NCBI GenBank assembly: GCA_910575565.1
Contig: CAJTFL010000003.1
Span: 186,001-250,000 of the forward strand
Source: Lachnospiraceae bacterium
GTDB lineage: Bacteria; Bacillota; Clostridia; Lachnospirales; Lachnospiraceae
DNA: 64,000 bases
Direction: 5' to 3'
Part shown: positions 61,243 to 64,000 of the stretch, one piece after another
Layout of the letters: every line of letters begins with the position of its first letter
Numbering within the stretch: position 1 is the stretch's first letter
The notes under the pieces: model-generated
Seen by the model: the letters and a program-made list of their open reading frames with translations, nothing else
Told to the model about the DNA's origin: nothing
Database searches by the model: none
Translations under genes and position numbers: made by a program

Positions 61243-61389
61243 CTAAGCCGTTGGCTGGGGTCGGGTGTGCAGCTTCTCTGCATCCTCTTTAGCTGCCTTC
61301 ATCCCTTTGGCAATCAGGATCATGATGTCTTTGTTCTCTTCGGAAAGCCGTTCAAAAACAGCTTCCATGTCTTTTCGTCTTCTGGTCAT
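61243..61389 (-). CDS. 48-residue basic/acidic small protein
   Basis: Short frame with a strong AGGAGG eight bases before ATG 61389: TRRRKDMEAVFERLSEENKD, IMILIAKGMKAAKEDAEKLH, ending TRPQPTA. One amphipathic helix; unknown function. The stop is 17 bp upstream of the integrase-like TTG, so the two are coupled. I believe similar small proteins precede integrase-like genes at other clostridial surface loci, but this is from memory. Confidence 0.75.
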   Translation of the reverse strand: MTRRRKDMEAVFERLSEENKDIMILIAKGMKAAKEDAEKLHTRPQPTA

Positions 61390-61443
61390 GGATGCAACCT
61401 CCTAATACTTTTCATTATTATCCCTTATTGATTTTATTTCATA

Positions 61444-61472
61444 ATCATAAATCAATAATTGATTATTGTCAA
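61444..61472 (-). promoter_or_regulatory. Promoter of the polysaccharide operon head
   Basis: Minus strand: TTGACA (61467-61472), 17-base spacer, TATGAT (61444-61449). The spacer is almost entirely the palindrome AATCAAT-T-ATTGATT, so a bound repressor would block RNA polymerase. Confidence 0.85.
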
Positions 61473-61491
61473 TCAGTTTATCCTATTTTCC

Positions 61492-61520
61492 TTGACTTTC
61501 TTATCACTGATTGATATTAT
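61492..61520 (+). promoter_or_regulatory. Promoter of the XRE regulator
   Basis: TTGACT (61492-61497), 17-base spacer, TATTAT (61515-61520). The spacer contains one ATTGAT half-site. Confidence 0.75.
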
Positions 61521-61539
61521 GACTCTGGAGGTATTGCAG

Positions 61540-61872
61540 ATGAACATTCGTATTCGTGAATTGAGAAAGGCTCTTAACTTGAGCCAAAAAGAATTCGCTG
61601 ACAAGATTGGATTAAAACAGAACGCGATCAGTTATATGGAGCGGGGCGGCTCCGCAGTGACAGAACAGAATATCAAGTTAATCTGTTCTCAGTTCAGCGT
61701 CAATGAAAACTGGCTTCGCGAGGGAACTGGTAATATGTTTATAGAAAATGACAGAAAGCAAAAAGAATTTTTCGATATTTTCGACAAGTTGTCTCCTGAT
61801 CTCCAGGATCATCTTATCCGCACAGCTAGGGATCTTCTGGAGACCCAAGCCAAGATGGACAACCGAATTTGA
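61540..61872 (+). CDS. XRE family transcriptional regulator
   Basis: 110 residues from ATG 61540 (TGGAGG upstream); a longer frame to 61459 contains the promoter and is not used. HTH_3 domain at residues 1-60: RIRELRKALNLSQKEFADKI then GLKQNAISYMERGG, plus a short helical C-terminus (FFDIFDKLSPDLQDHLIRTA). Divergent from the polysaccharide operon and its control region, so it probably binds the ATTGAT palindromes and represses itself and the operon. Confidence 0.9.
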   Translation: MNIRIRELRKALNLSQKEFADKIGLKQNAISYMERGGSAVTEQNIKLICSQFSVNENWLREGTGNMFIENDRKQKEFFDIFDKLSPDLQDHLIRTARDLLETQAKMDNRI

Positions 61873-62046
61873 GGGAAGAAAGCAGGAAGGCGCGTTTTTC
61901 GCCCCTACTGGAAAAGCAGGGGGCTTTATTGCTATTAGATTTAGAAGCGTGCGCCTTCTACCGTATTGGAGTTTGGACGGCATAGCGGTAGCTACGGCTA
62001 GTGTAATCCAACACGCCATCAAGAGCTTATTGTCTGTGGGGGATTT

Positions 62047-62100
62047 GGTCTCCGCTTCGCTTCGGTCGTTGCTAAACAAGCGCCACTGGCGCTTAGCAAC
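62047..62100 (+). repeat. Hairpin module, copy D partner of copy E (4397-4450)
   Basis: Stem AAGCGCCA/TGGCGCTT inside outer stem GTTGCT/AGCAAC, preceded by GGTCTCCGCTTCGCTTCGGT. Copy E has GTGTGCCA/TGGCACAC: several base pairs differ in both arms so that pairing is kept. About 175 bp after the XRE stop; no gene in 61873-62369. Confidence 0.75.
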
Positions 62101-62104
62101 CCTC

Positions 62105-62157
62105 GCGGCATTCGCCAAATGCTCGTGCAGGCACGGTACTTGGCTCATTGCTCGCGG
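62105..62157 (+). repeat. REP-like element copy D
   Basis: 53-bp core, 50 or so of 53 positions identical to copy C. Downstream of the XRE gene and in its orientation, right after the copy-D hairpin. Confidence 0.8.
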
Positions 62158-62162
62158 AAATA

Positions 62163-62213
62163 AAAATGTATGGATGAAAATTCGTGCGATCACGATTTTC
62201 ACCCATACATTTT
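62163..62213. repeat. 51-bp hairpin sharing a core with 45217-45278
   Basis: AAAATGTATGGATGAAAATTCGTG / CACGATTTTCACCCATACATTTT around CGAT. The region 62214-62369 that follows holds nothing I can name. Confidence 0.65.
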
Positions 62214-62369
62214 CTACTGGCTGAATTATTATACAAAAATGGACGATTTTGGAAGGGTATTAAAATAGCCGTTCGCTAATTGTCTAATATCAATAATAAA
62301 CCCACTTGAAAATTATGCAGTTTTAATCAGAAAATCTGCCGTCCGTTCAATCCAAAACAAACATCCCCA

Positions 62370-63344
62370 CTAATTTTGCATCCGTATCTGCTCCTCCCCA
62401 ATCAGCGGATAGTGGCAAAGCTCCCTTCCTTCCACATCTTCCCTGTACATATCCACCCCGGTTATCTGCCGGTTCCCATAGGAGGTATAGTAATAGATCC
62501 CCCGATCCGCATTACAGCAGCTGGTATAAAGGGTTTTCTCATATCCGCCCTCTTCCAGCTCGCAGCAGCCGTTTTGCTGCTCCACCGAGCCAAGGATATG
62601 GAAAAATTGGCTCACGCTTTCATCCTCCGAATCCCCCGACACGGAATTCATCTTTACAAACGCCGCCCGGACAAACCTGGACTGGGAGGAAAGATCCCCC
62701 GGAAGCCCGATCCCTCCCATGCCCCGGCTGTAAGCCGTAAGGTTCAGCCCCTTGGCGAAAAGGTTTTGGGGCTGCTTTGGGGAAAGGTGCATATAGTTAT
62801 TTAGCTGGAACATCAGCTCCGGGAAAGGCGGATCATTGGTCAGCACCCCTACCGGATTATCGTAAACCTTGATTCCCTCCGCCACCGACTCTAACGTAAT
62901 CACTTCATTTTTATCGGCAATCATCCAGTGAAGCTTTGCCTCCGGAAGGCGATCGTGAAAAGGGATGCCCACAAGGTTGATCCTCCTCAGATTTTCCCTG
63001 CACTCCTTCACTGTGGCGCATCGCCCAAGGAGCCAGGGAATCAGCTCAAAAGTAGCAATATTCTCCCTTCCTGCCATAGGCTGGCGGTAGCAGGCATTCC
63101 CCACAAAATTAAGCCCTGCCGCCGCCAGCCCCCTTTCGTTTGTCCCGTCATAGTAAAGGGGATAGCCCTGGGCAATATGGGCAATGCCAATCATCCCGTA
63201 ATGCCTGCCCATATCCCCCATATAGCGAAAATGAAACGGGTAATTGCGCGGAGTTACCGTAACCCCTTCCCCATAAGAATACCCATAATCCAATGTCCTG
63301 CCAAAATAGAAATCCCTCGTCTGATAAACCGCTGCCGTGCACAT
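62370..63344 (-). CDS. Choloylglycine hydrolase family protein, probable bile salt hydrolase
   Basis: 324 residues, Ntn hydrolase. Catalytic Cys2 (MCTAAVY), Arg16 and Asp19 (FGRTLDYGYS), Asn in DGTNERGLAAAGLNF (about residues 78-92), Asn in LTNDPPFPEL (about residues 169-178), and Arg in SRFVRAAF (about residues 222-229). All active-site positions of bile salt hydrolases are present. It removes glycine or taurine from bile acids after loss of the initiator Met. Penicillin V acylases share the family; the SRFVRA and LDY motifs favour BSH. Start ATG 63344 with GGAGGG. Confidence 0.9.
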   Translation of the reverse strand: MCTAAVYQTRDFYFGRTLDYGYSYGEGVTVTPRNYPFHFRYMGDMGRHYGMIGIAHIAQGYPLYYDGTNERGLAAAGLNFVGNACYRQPMAGRENIATFELIPWLLGRCATVKECRENLRRINLVGIPFHDRLPEAKLHWMIADKNEVITLESVAEGIKVYDNPVGVLTNDPPFPELMFQLNNYMHLSPKQPQNLFAKGLNLTAYSRGMGGIGLPGDLSSQSRFVRAAFVKMNSVSGDSEDESVSQFFHILGSVEQQNGCCELEEGGYEKTLYTSCCNADRGIYYYTSYGNRQITGVDMYREDVEGRELCHYPLIGEEQIRMQN

Positions 63345-63635
63345 AAAAGCCCTCCGTTCCCATACTGCATTGTCTAGATACCGTTTAAAATACTGCTTAA
63401 CCAGGTTTCCTTAATCTAACTTTAATCTAACCTTATTACTATTATTCCTGGTTAATACGGATTTTATCAATATCTCGGCTGGCTTTTTGGGAAAACCATG
63501 CTGCCGCCAGCTCCTGCTGACACACCGCATTTTGGCCATCAAAAAACAAATTGCCGGCTGGGCAGAAAATCATTTTCAAACACACATTGATATGAAAGCG
63601 CCAGCAAGGCGCGCATTCCCCATCTTCCGCTCCAC

Positions 63636-64000
63636 TTACTTCAAATTCGTATACCCCATCAGGCTTCTGTCCACTTCCCGGGCTGCCTCCCGGCCTTCCC
63701 GGATGGCCCACACCACTAAGGACTGTCCCCGGCGCATATCCCCGGCGGCAAACACCTTATCGATATTCGTCTGGTAGCTTCCTTCCCTTACCGCCGCGTT
63801 GCCCCTGCCGTCTAACTCTACCCCAAAGGCATCGGCCACATACTGCTGCGCCCCCAAAAAACCTGCCGCAATCAATACCAAGTCCGCCGCCAGCTCCTGC
63901 TCACTGCCCTCCACAGGCTTCATCACCTTCCGTCCCGTCTCCGGATCCGTTTCCGATGACAGACGGACGGTGATCACCTTGCACACCTTTCCCTCTCCGT
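63636..64000 (-). CDS. gltD: Glutamate synthase small subunit or similar NADPH-oxidoreductase (start outside window)
   Basis: C-terminal 120 residues only; the frame is open to the right edge ([13 protein letters not shown]). Signature [19 protein letters not shown] and [20 protein letters not shown] then [13 protein letters not shown] are the FAD/NADP site ends of GltD. It feeds electrons to GltB, which makes two glutamates. Ends at a TAA at 63636-63638. The stretch 63345-63635 has a TTAGATTAA repeat near 63415-63435 and no gene. Confidence 0.9.
   Translation of the reverse strand, partial: GEGKVCKVITVRLSSETDPETGRKVMKPVEGSEQELAADLVLIAAGFLGAQQYVADAFGVELDGRGNAAVREGSYQTNIDKVFAAGDMRRGQSLVVWAIREGREAAREVDRSLMGYTNLK

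Larger units (their letters stand above)
61390..61539. promoter_or_regulatory. Divergent control region of the polysaccharide locus
   Basis: Between the 48-residue gene (minus) and the XRE gene (plus). Rich in ATTGAT/ATCAAT half-sites: about 61428, 61452, 61459, 61470 and 61508. The 15-bp palindrome AATCAATAATTGATT (61450-61464) fills the spacer of the minus promoter. Confidence 0.7.

Noticed and set aside
63442..63711. 89-codon minus frame after gltD
   Set aside because: Out of frame with gltD, overlaps its 3' end, no start signals or known motif.
1..64000. tRNA or rRNA genes
   Set aside because: No cloverleaf with a TTCGA/TTCAA arm and no rRNA-like stretch was seen in any gap.

Overview
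The window looks like chromosome of a gut Lachnospiraceae (Clostridia). The gene order ruvA-ruvB-zapA-U32 peptidase-ftsW/rodA-pbpA, the DUF4317 and DUF5662 proteins, the strong AGGAGG-type ribosome sites and a bile salt hydrolase all point that way. I cannot fix the genus from sequence alone. Most of the window is compact housekeeping DNA with GC-rich codons; 2.5-5.0 kb, 41.1-44.5 kb and 48-61.5 kb are clearly AT-richer and carry accessory genes.

Layout. 1-6.3 kb: arginine biosynthesis (argJ partial, a GNAT gene, argC on minus; argG on plus), separated by a graveyard of broken genes (AlbA_2-type ATPase tail, transposase, membrane XRE regulator, PD-(D/E)XK nuclease). 6.7-13 kb: DUF4317 gene plus LysR regulator, then a TAXI-type TRAP transporter with an aspartoacylase/desuccinylase-like amidohydrolase. 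13.2-23.1 kb: AbiEi antitoxin remnant, a Nudix gene with its own promoter and a long structured leader, then a minus-strand series of cell-envelope, division and recombination genes. 23.6-31 kb: YprB-like exonuclease, DUF5662, cold-shock protein, Hsp33, methyltransferase, SEC-C protein, MATE pump, and asnA divergent from the MATE gene. 31.2-34.6 kb: GlcT-type antiterminator and ptsG with a visible RAT/terminator leader. 34.6-41.1 kb: AEC carrier, glycerate kinase, DapA-family enzyme and tartronate semialdehyde reductase, with a PrpR-type regulator. 41.2-44.2 kb: a DUF262 / DUF3696-ATPase / split-ORF cassette that looks like a genome-defence locus. 44.5-47 kb: greA and lysS. 47.5-48 kb: Uma2 family protein. 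48.4-61.9 kb: a surface polysaccharide locus headed by a divergent XRE regulator, a 48-residue protein and an integrase-like protein that lacks the catalytic residues. 62.4-64 kb: bile salt hydrolase and the 3' end of gltD.

How the genes work together. The glycerate cluster can take tartronate semialdehyde to glycerate and phosphoglycerate, fed by an aldolase/dehydratase of the DapA family. The polysaccharide locus supplies a 3-amino-sugar pathway (FdtA/FdtB), an Alg13/Alg14-like transferase pair, several glycosyltransferases, a flippase and an EpsG-type polymerase, but no initiating sugar-phosphate transferase or chain-length regulator is present here.

Most unusual signals: (1) the DUF262/ATPase cassette, whose third gene is split exactly at an A6 run; (2) the polysaccharide control head, where the promoter spacer is itself a palindrome; (3) a PrpR-like activator with no GAFTGA loop, facing a good sigma-A promoter; (4) a family of imperfect palindromes found four times, always 3' of a gene and in its orientation; (5) a second hairpin element whose two copies differ by compensating base pairs; (6) structured leaders before the Nudix gene and asnA.
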